A stretch of DNA of 14,158 nt from Sphingobacteriales bacterium (GTDB taxonomy: Bacteria; Bacteroidota; Bacteroidia; Chitinophagales; JADIYW01): the NCBI GenBank assembly GCA_016719635.1, contig JADJYT010000013.1:1-14158 (forward strand), written 5' to 3'. The first letter of the stretch is position 1. Every line of letters begins with the position of its first letter. A program made the translations under genes and the position numbers. The notes beneath the pieces were generated by a model. That model ran no database searches. It was not told the origin of the DNA and was given only the letters and a program-made list of their open reading frames with translations. Shown one piece after another: positions 1-8,338 of this stretch.

Positions 1-2210
1 TTATGAATTTCTTATAGAATACAGAGACACTGATCACTTCACCATTGGACGGGTAATATTCCCATTTTAAATCCGCATTGTGAACAGTCGCATTTTTAAG
101 TTTGGATTTCCCTCAATCGTATACCGGGTATAAAAATCATCAAAGGCAAACGGAGCAATCTCTCTGAACTCCGGCCGGTTCACACTCATACCGTATGCCA
201 CCCTGACGAGCATTTTTGGGTTAATGTTATAACTGATATTGACGGAAGGCAAATAAGCGTGTTTTACATTCTTAACCCGAATCAGATCTGTCTCGTTTCC
301 GGATGATAGTTGCTGATTTGAATACTCATACCTGAATCCTGCGACAATCCGAACCTTGCTTTTTATTGCAAGCTCCGCATTCACATAAGATGCTCCGATA
401 ATATTATTGGCTTTGTAGGAATCATACGAACGGGTTTGTTCCCTCAATTTTTTTATGCCATTTGTATTATTAATATTCTGCATCAGCACATCAATCCCCT
501 GCGTGGCAAACGAATAATTAAACAAGTCAAAATCCGTACGTTTAAAGCCAAGAATCCGGGCATTAAAATTTCGGTCTTTATATTCTGCGTATAATCCTGC
601 ACTTACAGTAGGTATGAATCCTTATCTGCTGTTTTAATTATTTTATTGGTTGAGTTTATGGCAGCCGTGAAGATGTTTTCATCCATTTTGGAAAAAAAGC
701 GTCCCAGCATATTCGGATTGACGGATGTAGGAAGGACATTTATCTCATAAATGCCGGTAGCTGTATTTAAAGTGGACGTATACCGTTTAAAATCCGGTTC
801 ATTCTTATAAGCACGGCTGTATCCGACAACCCAGTCAATAGAATTATTTTCTGTTTTAACCTGATGTTTTCCCAAAAGCTGCCCTGCATAAATGCCTTTG
901 TATGTGTTGTACAATGCATGGTTATCAACTGTTAAATCATTTGCCAGATCCGTACCCGTGCGATGTGTATATTGGGAGAGACCGTTACTGTTAAATATGT
1001 TTTTAAATTCAATTGTATTCTTTCTGAACTTAAACGCCCAGTTGTGCAATATGCCTAACCGAACATTGTTATTATACTGCTGATCGTTGTAATTGTATTT
1101 CGGATCCTGTTTATCATTGGCAAAGTCGTAAATATTGTAATCCGCCCTGAAAACAGAATACGTCTGCTTTGAAATGCTGTAATTCAGCGAAGTAATCATC
1201 CCTACCAGCAATTTATCGGTAGAAATCCTTCTTCCAAAGCTGATACCTATCCGCTGGTCGGGAATGGATGCCTGTTTGGATGCTGTCCAGTTGTTATTTA
1301 ACTGCTTACCCGCATCCACCTGTTCCTGCAGCGTCAAGGCATTCACATCTTTTGCAAAACCGGATGGCAGATTATTTTTGGAATCATTTGCAAGATAAAA
1401 CAAGGGACTGTTTTTCTGGTTGTAATACGGCTTGAAAGTGGTGCCGACCCTGAAGGTGGTACCGTATGAAATATCTACAAAATTATTATCCGGAAAGCTC
1501 TTTGTAAATATCTTCACCATACCTCCGGCAAACTCACCACATACATCAGCTGAGGGACTTTTTAAAACAATGATTCTGTCTAATTGTGCGGATGGAATAA
1601 TATCGAAAGCAAAGGACTTTACGTCTGTTTCCATAGATGGTGCCATGGCATTATGCAGAAGCACATTATTATACCGCTGATTCAGACCTCGTATATTGAT
1701 GAAGTTGCCCTGAATGGTAACACCCGGAATTCTTCTGACCACCTGAGAGGCATCCCTGTCCGCGGTTTTTTGTATTTGCTGAGACGAAATACCACTCGAA
1801 ATCTGCGCAGCGTTTTTCATTTCCAGTAATACTGCCGTTTCGGTATTGGTTTTCTTAAAATCGACAACCTGCACTTCTTCCAGTTCATTTGTTGTGACAT
1901 CCAGGTTTACATTTAATACAGTAACTTCGTCTGCTTTTACTTCCACCCCCTCTACATTCTTGTCAGAATAACCTATATAACTGAACAACAACTTATAGGT
2001 ACCGGGTGTTAAATCAGTAATCTCATATTTACCGTCCATGTCTGTCGTTGCACCTAAAACAGAACCCTCAATGGAAACATTAACACCAATCAGTGCCTCC
2101 TGTGTCGTTTTGTCTATTATTAATCCTGAGATTTTTCCGGTTTGTGCCAAACCGATGGTCGAGAGCAATACCAAGACTGCTGCTGTCAATGTGTGTTTAA
2201 ATACCTTCAT
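1..2210 (-). CDS. TonB-dependent outer-membrane receptor, C-terminus cut by window edge, two apparent frameshifts
   Basis: Outer-membrane beta-barrel that would import a substrate using TonB energy; the substrate cannot be told from sequence. It begins at the ATG at 2210 with a signal peptide (MKVFKHTLTAAVLVLLSTIG, cleavage likely after GLA). Residues about 25-110 form a carboxypeptidase-D-like regulatory domain (TGKISGLIIDKTTQEALIGV...). A plug domain follows, with RRIPGVTIQGNFINIRGLNQ and then SADVCGEFAGGMVKI, and then barrel strands. The reading frame breaks near 616 and near 95. Adding one base at each site restores continuous receptor sequence: KDFIPTVSAGLYAEYKDR across the first and GNPNLKNATVHNADLKWEY across the second. 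About 735 residues lie in the window; relatives are commonly about 900, so the last part of the barrel lies beyond the left edge. Family assignment is firm; substrate and neighbours are unknown. Confidence 0.93.
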
Positions 2211-2398
2211 TCTGTGTGTGTTTTATTTGATACTGCAAAGTAATATCAAGCGTGTCACTACTGCGTAAAGGCTGGTTGAATGTTCTGTGGTTTAAAACAT
2301 CTGAATACGTCTTTTGAGTGCTTTATTACGTTTTATACAAGGTCATTGTGTGAACGGTTGGTGAACACTATTTACGGGCGGCCAGTAAAATATAGATT

Positions 2399-5218
2399 TT
2401 GTATCTTAGTCGGGTGGATGCATTCTTACAAATTATCGCTGAATCTGTTACGAAAGAAAAATTGCCGTATCTTTACCGTTCGTGCTACATTTTCCCTACG
2501 AAAAGAGCGGCCCTCTATTTCACAGATTTCTTAGTGCAAAAATTTCCGGAAGAAAATTTTATCCTGCCCAAAACCCTTACCATACAGGAGTTTATCAGCG
2601 AACATTCCAGTTATATTATCAAGGACGACTGGCATCTCATTTTAGCATTGTATCAGGTACAAAACGAACTTACCCAAATACAGCAGCCACTGGAAAAGTT
2701 TTTACCCTGGGGGAAATTAATCCTGAAAGATTTTGATGAATGTGATAAATACCTGATTGATGCGGAGGCATTGTTTTCACTTCTGAAGGCGCAAAAATCA
2801 ATAGAAGATGCTTTTTCCATTTCCGAGGAAATGCGGAAATACATAGAACAGTTCATCCTGACCACAACATCTAAAGAAAACGCCAAATCCACCATCTATC
2901 AGCAGGAATTCATAAAGACGTGGAACCTGCTGGGAGAAATCTATGTGGCCTTTAAACAGAAACTGAACTCTTCTAATTTTGCTTATGAAGGAATGGCCTA
3001 CAGAGAAGTCTATGAGGGGTTGAGATCCGGTTCACTAACTCTACCCTATCAAAAATTGATAGTATGCGGGTTCAATGCGCTTTCCGTTTGTGAACAGGAA
3101 ATCTTTAAATTAATTGAACAACATTATGACAGTGAGTTCTGGTGGGATGCCAATCTACATTTTATGCAAAACAACCTGCACGAGGCAGGAAACTTTCTAA
3201 GGCATTATCAGGAAATCTTTTCAGGCAGGCAGCATCATTGGATGATGGACAACCTGCTTGAACAGGGCAAGCACATTGAAATTGCCGGCATCTCATCTGA
3301 TGTCGGTCAGGCACAATATGTGGCACAGCTACTGTTTAATGACCGCTCGGAAAATACAAGTACTGCCATCGTTCTGTGTGATGAGAAACTGCTGACACCG
3401 ATGTTACAAATGGTCGATATCGATGAAGTTAATATTACCATGGGCTATCCGGTAGTACAGAGTGAGCTGTATGTATATATGAATGCCTTGCTCGGATTCT
3501 TTTGCAACGCAAGGATGCAGGAAAAACAGACGGATTACTACCACAAGGACATCAGCCATCTGATTCGGCATCCATATATAAAATCTGATATAAGGGAAAG
3601 AGAAAAACTGGCGTCCATCTTACCTTTCTTTGTTCCATATATTCCGAAGGATATTGCAGCTGAATATTTACCGTCCTTTCTATTCCAAAGTACTGATTCT
3701 TCAGTGGATGTACTAAAAGATATCCTTTCCATCATAAAGGCTCTTCATGTAAATGATACATATTTCCACCCTGTGAAAGAGGTAATTACAAATGGCATCC
3801 AGTCGCTCCTGAATTTACTGGAAGAAAACGCCGTCACCTTGGACAGGAAAACACTTCCCGGCTTTGTAAGGCAGTTTGTTGCGGGCATAAAAGTTCCGTT
3901 CGAGAAACCCAAAGGCAAGAAGAATATACAAATCATGGGGTTTCTGGAGACGCGGATTTTAGATTTTGACCATTTGTATATTGTGTCCTTAAACGATGAC
4001 CATCTTCCGGGGACCAACAAAACCAATTCATTCATTCCCTACAATCTGCGCAAAGGATTCGGGCTGCCGACTTTCGAACAATTCGACGGCATCAACGCCT
4101 ATCACTTTTACAGATTACTGAAAAGAGCCAAAAATGTCCATCTGCTGTATAATAACCAGATGGGTGACAACACCGGCGAAAAGAGCCGCTTTATCCGACA
4201 GATAGAGCACGACCTTAACACACCCGACAATCAAATCAGTGAATCTATTGTAACCCTGGAAGAAAACAATGCAGGGTTGAACCCTTTACCATCACTCCTG
4301 CAAATTAAAAAAACGGCAAAGATGATGGCGTCATTGGGCGAACGCAGGTTTTCTCCTTCTTCACTCAATATCTATATCAAATGTCCTGTTCAGTTTTACC
4401 TGAAATATATTGCAGGCATAGCAGAACCGAAAGAGCTGGAAGAAGATATCGATGCTGCCGTTTTTGGTCTGCTATTGCACAAAGTATTAGAACTGACCTA
4501 CCGGCCGTTTTTGAGAAAAACACTCCCGACTGCTGACCTGAAATCCTTATCGAACGCACCGGCCGTCAGACAAAAACTAACCGAGGCCGTAGATGCTCTA
4601 AGGCTGCCCAAAGAGATTACACAGGGCAGCAATAAACTGCAGCTTAAAATTATTGAACGCATTGCGCAAAAGATTATTGAAAACGACAGCACTTCCGAAT
4701 CGCTTCATATTTTACATACCGAAGAAAAATTCATATGGGATAAACTTCCCTTGGAAGACGGCACCTTTGCTACCCTTCAGGGGACTTTTGACAGAATTGA
4801 TCAACTGCAAGACGGTGCTGTACGCATTATCGATTATAAAACCGGGCATATCGAACTTCCCAAATTCCCGGATATGCAGAAGCAGTCAGAAGTCGATGCG
4901 TTTCTGGATACATTGTTCATTTTTGAAAAGAAAGACTACGGCATCGCTTTTCAGGGCCTGATGTATGCCCTGATGTATTACAAATTATACCACTGTAGTG
5001 AGATTTATGTAGGCTATCACCATGCCAAAAAAATGAAGGGGGGGATCTCATACCTGAATGATGCAGCTCCGATTCCTGTTGAACTGCTGTTAATCTTTGA
5101 GAAAAGGCTTTCGCAATTAATCAGTAATATCGTCTACAAAGAGGCGTACTTCACTCAATCCGACAAGAAGCTCTCCTATCAGTATTCTCCGTATGCAGAT
5201 TTACTGGGATTGAATTAA
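2399..5218 (+). CDS. AddB-like PD-(D/E)XK nuclease with inactivated helicase N-terminus
   Basis: A 939-residue protein of the AddB/RecB-nuclease type, expected to work in double-strand break end processing, probably with an AddA-like helicase encoded elsewhere. The N-terminus (CYIFPTKRAALYFTDFL, then LPKTLTIQEF) resembles the helicase-like fold of AddB, but no Walker A GxxGxGK(S/T) motif is visible. The C-terminal nuclease domain begins at SPSSLNIYIKCPVQFYLKYI. It has H694 in GLLLHKVLEL, D798 and D801 in GTFDRID, and D812/K814 in RIIDYKTG, the PD-(D/E)XK core. Cys662 is kept, but the CX2CX5C positions that normally complete a 4Fe-4S cluster are Tyr927, Ser930 and Leu936. The start is uncertain: TTG at 2399 or GTG at 2414 (MDAFLQIIAES), with no ATG nearby. 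The frame is unbroken. It is divergent from the receptor gene and is followed by the crt promoter region. Confidence 0.88.
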   Translation: MYLSRVDAFLQIIAESVTKEKLPYLYRSCYIFPTKRAALYFTDFLVQKFPEENFILPKTLTIQEFISEHSSYIIKDDWHLILALYQVQNELTQIQQPLEKFLPWGKLILKDFDECDKYLIDAEALFSLLKAQKSIEDAFSISEEMRKYIEQFILTTTSKENAKSTIYQQEFIKTWNLLGEIYVAFKQKLNSSNFAYEGMAYREVYEGLRSGSLTLPYQKLIVCGFNALSVCEQEIFKLIEQHYDSEFWWDANLHFMQNNLHEAGNFLRHYQEIFSGRQHHWMMDNLLEQGKHIEIAGISSDVGQAQYVAQLLFNDRSENTSTAIVLCDEKLLTPMLQMVDIDEVNITMGYPVVQSELYVYMNALLGFFCNARMQEKQTDYYHKDISHLIRHPYIKSDIREREKLASILPFFVPYIPKDIAAEYLPSFLFQSTDSSVDVLKDILSIIKALHVNDTYFHPVKEVITNGIQSLLNLLEENAVTLDRKTLPGFVRQFVAGIKVPFEKPKGKKNIQIMGFLETRILDFDHLYIVSLNDDHLPGTNKTNSFIPYNLRKGFGLPTFEQFDGINAYHFYRLLKRAKNVHLLYNNQMGDNTGEKSRFIRQIEHDLNTPDNQISESIVTLEENNAGLNPLPSLLQIKKTAKMMASLGERRFSPSSLNIYIKCPVQFYLKYIAGIAEPKELEEDIDAAVFGLLLHKVLELTYRPFLRKTLPTADLKSLSNAPAVRQKLTEAVDALRLPKEITQGSNKLQLKIIERIAQKIIENDSTSESLHILHTEEKFIWDKLPLEDGTFATLQGTFDRIDQLQDGAVRIIDYKTGHIELPKFPDMQKQSEVDAFLDTLFIFEKKDYGIAFQGLMYALMYYKLYHCSEIYVGYHHAKKMKGGISYLNDAAPIPVELLLIFEKRLSQLISNIVYKEAYFTQSDKKLSYQYSPYADLLGLN

Positions 5219-5223
5219 AATCC

Positions 5224-5250
5224 TTGAAAATCAATTTGTTTATAATTTTG
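5224..5250 (+). promoter_or_regulatory. Predicted Bacteroidota-type promoter of the crt operon
   Basis: TAATTTTG at 5243-5250 matches the Bacteroidota -7 consensus TAnnTTTG exactly. A TTG lies upstream at 5224-5226 with a 16-bp gap, slightly shorter than the usual spacing of about 17-23. Transcription would start near 5256, giving a leader of roughly 60 bases before the crtI GTG. Its place in the gap between the nuclease gene and crtI supports it; it is a motif match only. Confidence 0.5.
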
Positions 5251-5280
5251 TTTAAATATTTACGATTTTATTTAAACAAA
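5247..5280. repeat. Perfect 12-bp inverted repeat over the crt promoter, candidate operator
   Basis: The left arm TTTGTTTAAATA (5247-5258) and right arm TATTTAAACAAA (5269-5280) are exact reverse complements separated by a 10-base spacer. The left arm shares its first four bases with the predicted -7 box and covers the likely transcription start, so a dimeric repressor bound here would block crt transcription. It has no T-run after the right arm, so it is a poor terminator. No regulator gene lies in the window; many carotenoid clusters are controlled by MerR-family light or B12 regulators, but nothing here identifies the protein. Confidence 0.6.
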
Positions 5281-5318
5281 CCTGTTGTGTACGTGTTATA
5301 AGTGACAATAGATTCATT

Positions 5319-6797
5319 GTGGCAAAGAAAGTTATCATTATAGGATCCGGCTTGGGGAGTTTAGCAACTGCACTTCGCTTAACTACTCATGGGTATGAGG
5401 TAGAAATTATAGAAAAGTACCATCAGGCGGGTGGCAGGTTAAATCAGCTGAAAAAAGATGGATTCACCTTTGATATTGGCCCCTCCTTTTTCAGTATGAG
5501 CTATGAGTTCACTGAATTGTTCAACTACTGCAAGATTCCGAATCCGTTGCAGATGAATGAACTCAATCCGGTTTATTCCGTTTACTTTGCCGGCAGGGAA
5601 AAGCCTTATTCCATTTACAAGGAACTGGACCGTTTAGCCCATGAATTCAGGGAAACAGAACCCGACTTTGAGGCAAGGGCAAAAAAATACCTGCAAAAAG
5701 CCGGAGAGCTTTTTCACGATACGGAACATGTTATCGTCAAACGCAATTACGACAACCTGGTACAGTATGCATTGGCATTGATGACAGTACCGATGAAACA
5801 CTCTCCGTTGCTGCTGCGTTCCATGTGGTCTGAACTGGAACGCAATTTTGATTCGGAACACGTGAAAGTCATCTTTTCCCTGGTTGCTTTCTTTTTAGGC
5901 TCTACGCCGTTTGATACACCGGCCGTATACAGTCTGCTGAACTACACCGAACTGCAACACGACGGCTACTGGAATATCAAAGGCGGCATGTATAAGATTG
6001 TGGAAGAAATCCAAAAGATTCTGGAAAGCCGGGGTGTACGATTCCATTTCAACACGGAAATCACCGAAGTAAAAGAACAAAACGGAAACATAAGCTCCTT
6101 TATCGACTCTGCCGGAAAAGAATGGAAGGCGGACCTGTTTGTTTGTAATGCCGATGCGGCCGCCTTCAGGGGAAAGGTGCTGAAGCGAAAAAAATTCTCT
6201 GAAGAAAAATTAGACAAGAAACACTGGACCCTGGCACCGTTCACCATTTACCTGGGTGTTAAAGGAAAACTGGATAATCTGCACCATCATAACTATTTTT
6301 TAGGCAGCAATTTCAAGCAATACGCCGATAGCATCTTCAAGCTTTCCGTAAATCCGGAGAAACCGTATTATTATGTAAATGCTTCCTCGAAGTCGAATCC
6401 GGACTGCGCACCGGAAGGTTGCGAGAATTTATTTATCCTTTGTCCCGTTCCCGACAGACGCTACAAAAACGACTGGAGTGACAGAGAACAATTGGCAGAC
6501 ACCATTTTGAAAGACATGAGCGAGCGAATAGGGTTTGATCTGATAGGCAACAGGATAACACAAACGATCTATGCACCGGATGACTGGGAGAGTATGTTTA
6601 ACCTCTACAAAGGCTCCGGCCTGGGACTAGCCCACGGATTAAACCAGGTAGCCGCCATGCGCCCGAAAAACAAAGACGAAGAATTCAATAATCTATATTA
6701 CGTAGGAGCCAGCACCGTGCCGGGTACCGGACTGCCCATCGTCGTTATAGGGTCCAAATTAGTCACTGAAAGAATACTGAAAGATGAACAGCATTGA
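5319..6797 (+). CDS. crtI: Phytoene desaturase
   Basis: A 492-residue FAD-dependent CrtI that introduces double bases into phytoene to give lycopene, the colour-forming step of carotenoid synthesis; it acts at the membrane surface. The start is GTG at 5319, which places the dinucleotide-binding motif directly at the N-terminus (KKVIIIGSGLGSLATALRL, then EIIEKYHQAGGR). The C-terminus carries the family signature GLGLAHGLNQVAAMRPKN followed by NLYYVGASTVPGTGLPIV. The frame is intact and the length is normal for bacterial CrtI. Its last 14 bases overlap the start of crtB, indicating translational coupling. The product (lycopene versus a shorter desaturation product) cannot be fixed from sequence, but a downstream lycopene cyclase implies lycopene. 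Confidence 0.95.
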   Translation: MAKKVIIIGSGLGSLATALRLTTHGYEVEIIEKYHQAGGRLNQLKKDGFTFDIGPSFFSMSYEFTELFNYCKIPNPLQMNELNPVYSVYFAGREKPYSIYKELDRLAHEFRETEPDFEARAKKYLQKAGELFHDTEHVIVKRNYDNLVQYALALMTVPMKHSPLLLRSMWSELERNFDSEHVKVIFSLVAFFLGSTPFDTPAVYSLLNYTELQHDGYWNIKGGMYKIVEEIQKILESRGVRFHFNTEITEVKEQNGNISSFIDSAGKEWKADLFVCNADAAAFRGKVLKRKKFSEEKLDKKHWTLAPFTIYLGVKGKLDNLHHHNYFLGSNFKQYADSIFKLSVNPEKPYYYVNASSKSNPDCAPEGCENLFILCPVPDRRYKNDWSDREQLADTILKDMSERIGFDLIGNRITQTIYAPDDWESMFNLYKGSGLGLAHGLNQVAAMRPKNKDEEFNNLYYVGASTVPGTGLPIVVIGSKLVTERILKDEQH

Positions 6798-7629
6798 TTT
6801 ATACAACCACAGCTGCAACCGATGCAGCGAACTTATCACGAAAAAATATTCCACTTCTTTTTCGCTGGGTATCCGTGTGTCCGATAAGGAATTCAGGAAC
6901 ACCATCTATGGCATTTACGGATTTGTCCGTTTTGCCGATGAGATCGTGGATACCTTCCATGACTTTGACAAGCGACAATTGCTCGCTGATTTCAGGAAAG
7001 ACACCTTCAAGGCAATAGAACAGGGCATCAGCCTGAATCCTGTCCTGCAATCCTTTCAGCAGGTGGTGAATACCTACCAGATAGACCATCATCTTATCAC
7101 CGATTTTCTGGATTCCATGGAGATGGACTTACATAAAACCACTTATGAAAGTGAAGCGCTTTACCAAAAATACATTTACGGTTCTGCGGAAGTGGTAGGG
7201 CTGATGTGCTTACAGGTGTTTACCCGAGGTGATAAAGATTATTATGAAGAACTGGCACCCTATGCCAAAAGCCTGGGTGCGGCATTTCAGAAAATCAACT
7301 TCCTGCGAGACATGAACAGTGACCTGAAAGACAGAGGCCGGGTATATTTTCCGGGAATTGATTTGACCAGGTTTGACGAATACACCAAACAGGAGATTTT
7401 AAAGGATATACAAAAGGATTTCGACAGCGCACTGGAAGGCATCAAACGTTTGCCCAAAGGAGCGCGTCGCGGTGTGTATCTGGCCTATGTGTATTACCTC
7501 AATTTGTATAAGAACATCCGCAAGGCTACCGTTGAAAAGATAATGGAAGAGCGCATACGTGTCAGCGACCGCCAAAAGGCCTATTTGCTGATGAATTCCG
7601 TGGTGCGCAACTCGATGAATCTATTATAA
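6784..7629 (+). CDS. crtB: Phytoene synthase
   Basis: A 281-residue squalene/phytoene synthase family enzyme that joins two geranylgeranyl diphosphates head to head to give phytoene. Both Mg-binding aspartate motifs are present: D52-E-I-V-D56 in FVRFADEIVDTFHDFD, and D176-M-N-S-D180 in KINFLRDMNSDLKDRGRVYF. The conserved YGSAEVVGLMCLQVF segment lies between them. The ATG at 6784 sits inside the end of crtI, and the stop at 7627-7629 is followed one base later by the cyclase start, so the three genes form one operon. The substrate is inferred from the crtI neighbour. No GGPP synthase gene is in the window, so the precursor must be made by genes elsewhere. Frame intact. Confidence 0.95.
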   Translation: MNSIDLYNHSCNRCSELITKKYSTSFSLGIRVSDKEFRNTIYGIYGFVRFADEIVDTFHDFDKRQLLADFRKDTFKAIEQGISLNPVLQSFQQVVNTYQIDHHLITDFLDSMEMDLHKTTYESEALYQKYIYGSAEVVGLMCLQVFTRGDKDYYEELAPYAKSLGAAFQKINFLRDMNSDLKDRGRVYFPGIDLTRFDEYTKQEILKDIQKDFDSALEGIKRLPKGARRGVYLAYVYYLNLYKNIRKATVEKIMEERIRVSDRQKAYLLMNSVVRNSMNLL

Positions 7630-7630
7630 A

Positions 7631-8338
7631 TTGAATGTACTGCCCCAATATACCTATCTCCTGCTGATGCTGCTTACGCTGGCTGGTCCGTTATTTTTCA
7701 GTTTTGACAGCAAGGTACAATTTGTAAAAAAATGGAAATATCTTCCCGTTCCGCTGTCAGTCACAACCGTATATTTTGTGGTATGGGATTATTTCTTCAC
7801 CAAACACGGTGTGTGGAGTTTTAACGACAATTATATTCTGGGCCATAAGCTATTCCTGCTGCCTGTCGAAGAGTGGCTATTTTTTTGGATAGTGCCGTTT
7901 TCCTGTGTCTTTATCTATGAATGTACGAGCTACTATATACGAAAAGATTATCTGGCAAAATATGCCCGGACGCTCCACCTGGCCATACTCATCCTGATCA
8001 GCATAGTAAGCGTCCTGAATTTTCACAAAGCCTATACCTCATTTAACTTTATTTCCGCTGCGGTGCTGATGACCTATATTCATTTTATTCTAAAGCCTTC
8101 GTGGCTGGGGAGATTTTATATCGGCTACCTGTTTTCACTGATTCCTTTCTTTTTAGTGAACGGCGTGCTCACGAGTTTACCCGTAGTGAGCTATCATCCG
8201 GCTGAAAACCTGGGTATCCGCCTTTTCACCATACCGATTGAAGACACCATATACTGTTTGCTGCTTCTGATGATGAATGTAACGATGTATGAGTGGCTGA
8301 AAGGCAAGAATAATCAAACCAGCAATTCGTCTTCCTGA
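7631..8338 (+). CDS. crtYcd: Membrane lycopene cyclase, two-domain CrtYcd type
   Basis: A 235-residue integral membrane protein with two tandem lycopene-cyclase domains, the form that is split into crtYc and crtYd in Gram-positive bacteria. It would close the ends of lycopene to give a cyclic carotene, usually beta-carotene. Each domain has a Pro-x-Glu-Glu/Asp motif: P78-V-E80-E81 in LLPVEEWLFFWIVPF, and P202-I-E204-D205 in PIEDTIYCLLLLM. Hydrophobic helices occur throughout, starting at the N-terminus (YTYLLLMLLTLAGPLFF). The start is TTG at 7631, one base after the crtB stop; the nearby ATG at 7635 is out of frame. The last 25 bases overlap the 3' end of the convergent ABC transporter gene. 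No hydroxylase or ketolase gene is adjacent, so later xanthophyll steps, if any, are encoded elsewhere. Confidence 0.9.
   Translation: MNVLPQYTYLLLMLLTLAGPLFFSFDSKVQFVKKWKYLPVPLSVTTVYFVVWDYFFTKHGVWSFNDNYILGHKLFLLPVEEWLFFWIVPFSCVFIYECTSYYIRKDYLAKYARTLHLAILILISIVSVLNFHKAYTSFNFISAAVLMTYIHFILKPSWLGRFYIGYLFSLIPFFLVNGVLTSLPVVSYHPAENLGIRLFTIPIEDTIYCLLLLMMNVTMYEWLKGKNNQTSNSSS

Noticed and set aside
2236..2250. TTACTTTG on the minus strand as the receptor promoter
   Set aside because: It lacks the leading TA of the consensus and has no TTG at proper distance upstream.
2350..2366. GTGAAC direct repeat, 11 bases apart, between the divergent genes
   Set aside because: Only six bases long and two copies; no palindrome or further copy supports a binding site.
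2358..2400. Promoter for the nuclease gene: TTG at 2358 with TAGATTTT at 2393-2400
   Set aside because: The -7-like box matches seven of eight positions, but the gap to the TTG is about 32 bases, too long, and the box would overlap one of the two possible starts.
5247..5280. Inverted repeat as a terminator for the nuclease gene
   Set aside because: The stem is very AT-rich and no T-run follows the right arm; it overlaps a perfect -7 box instead.
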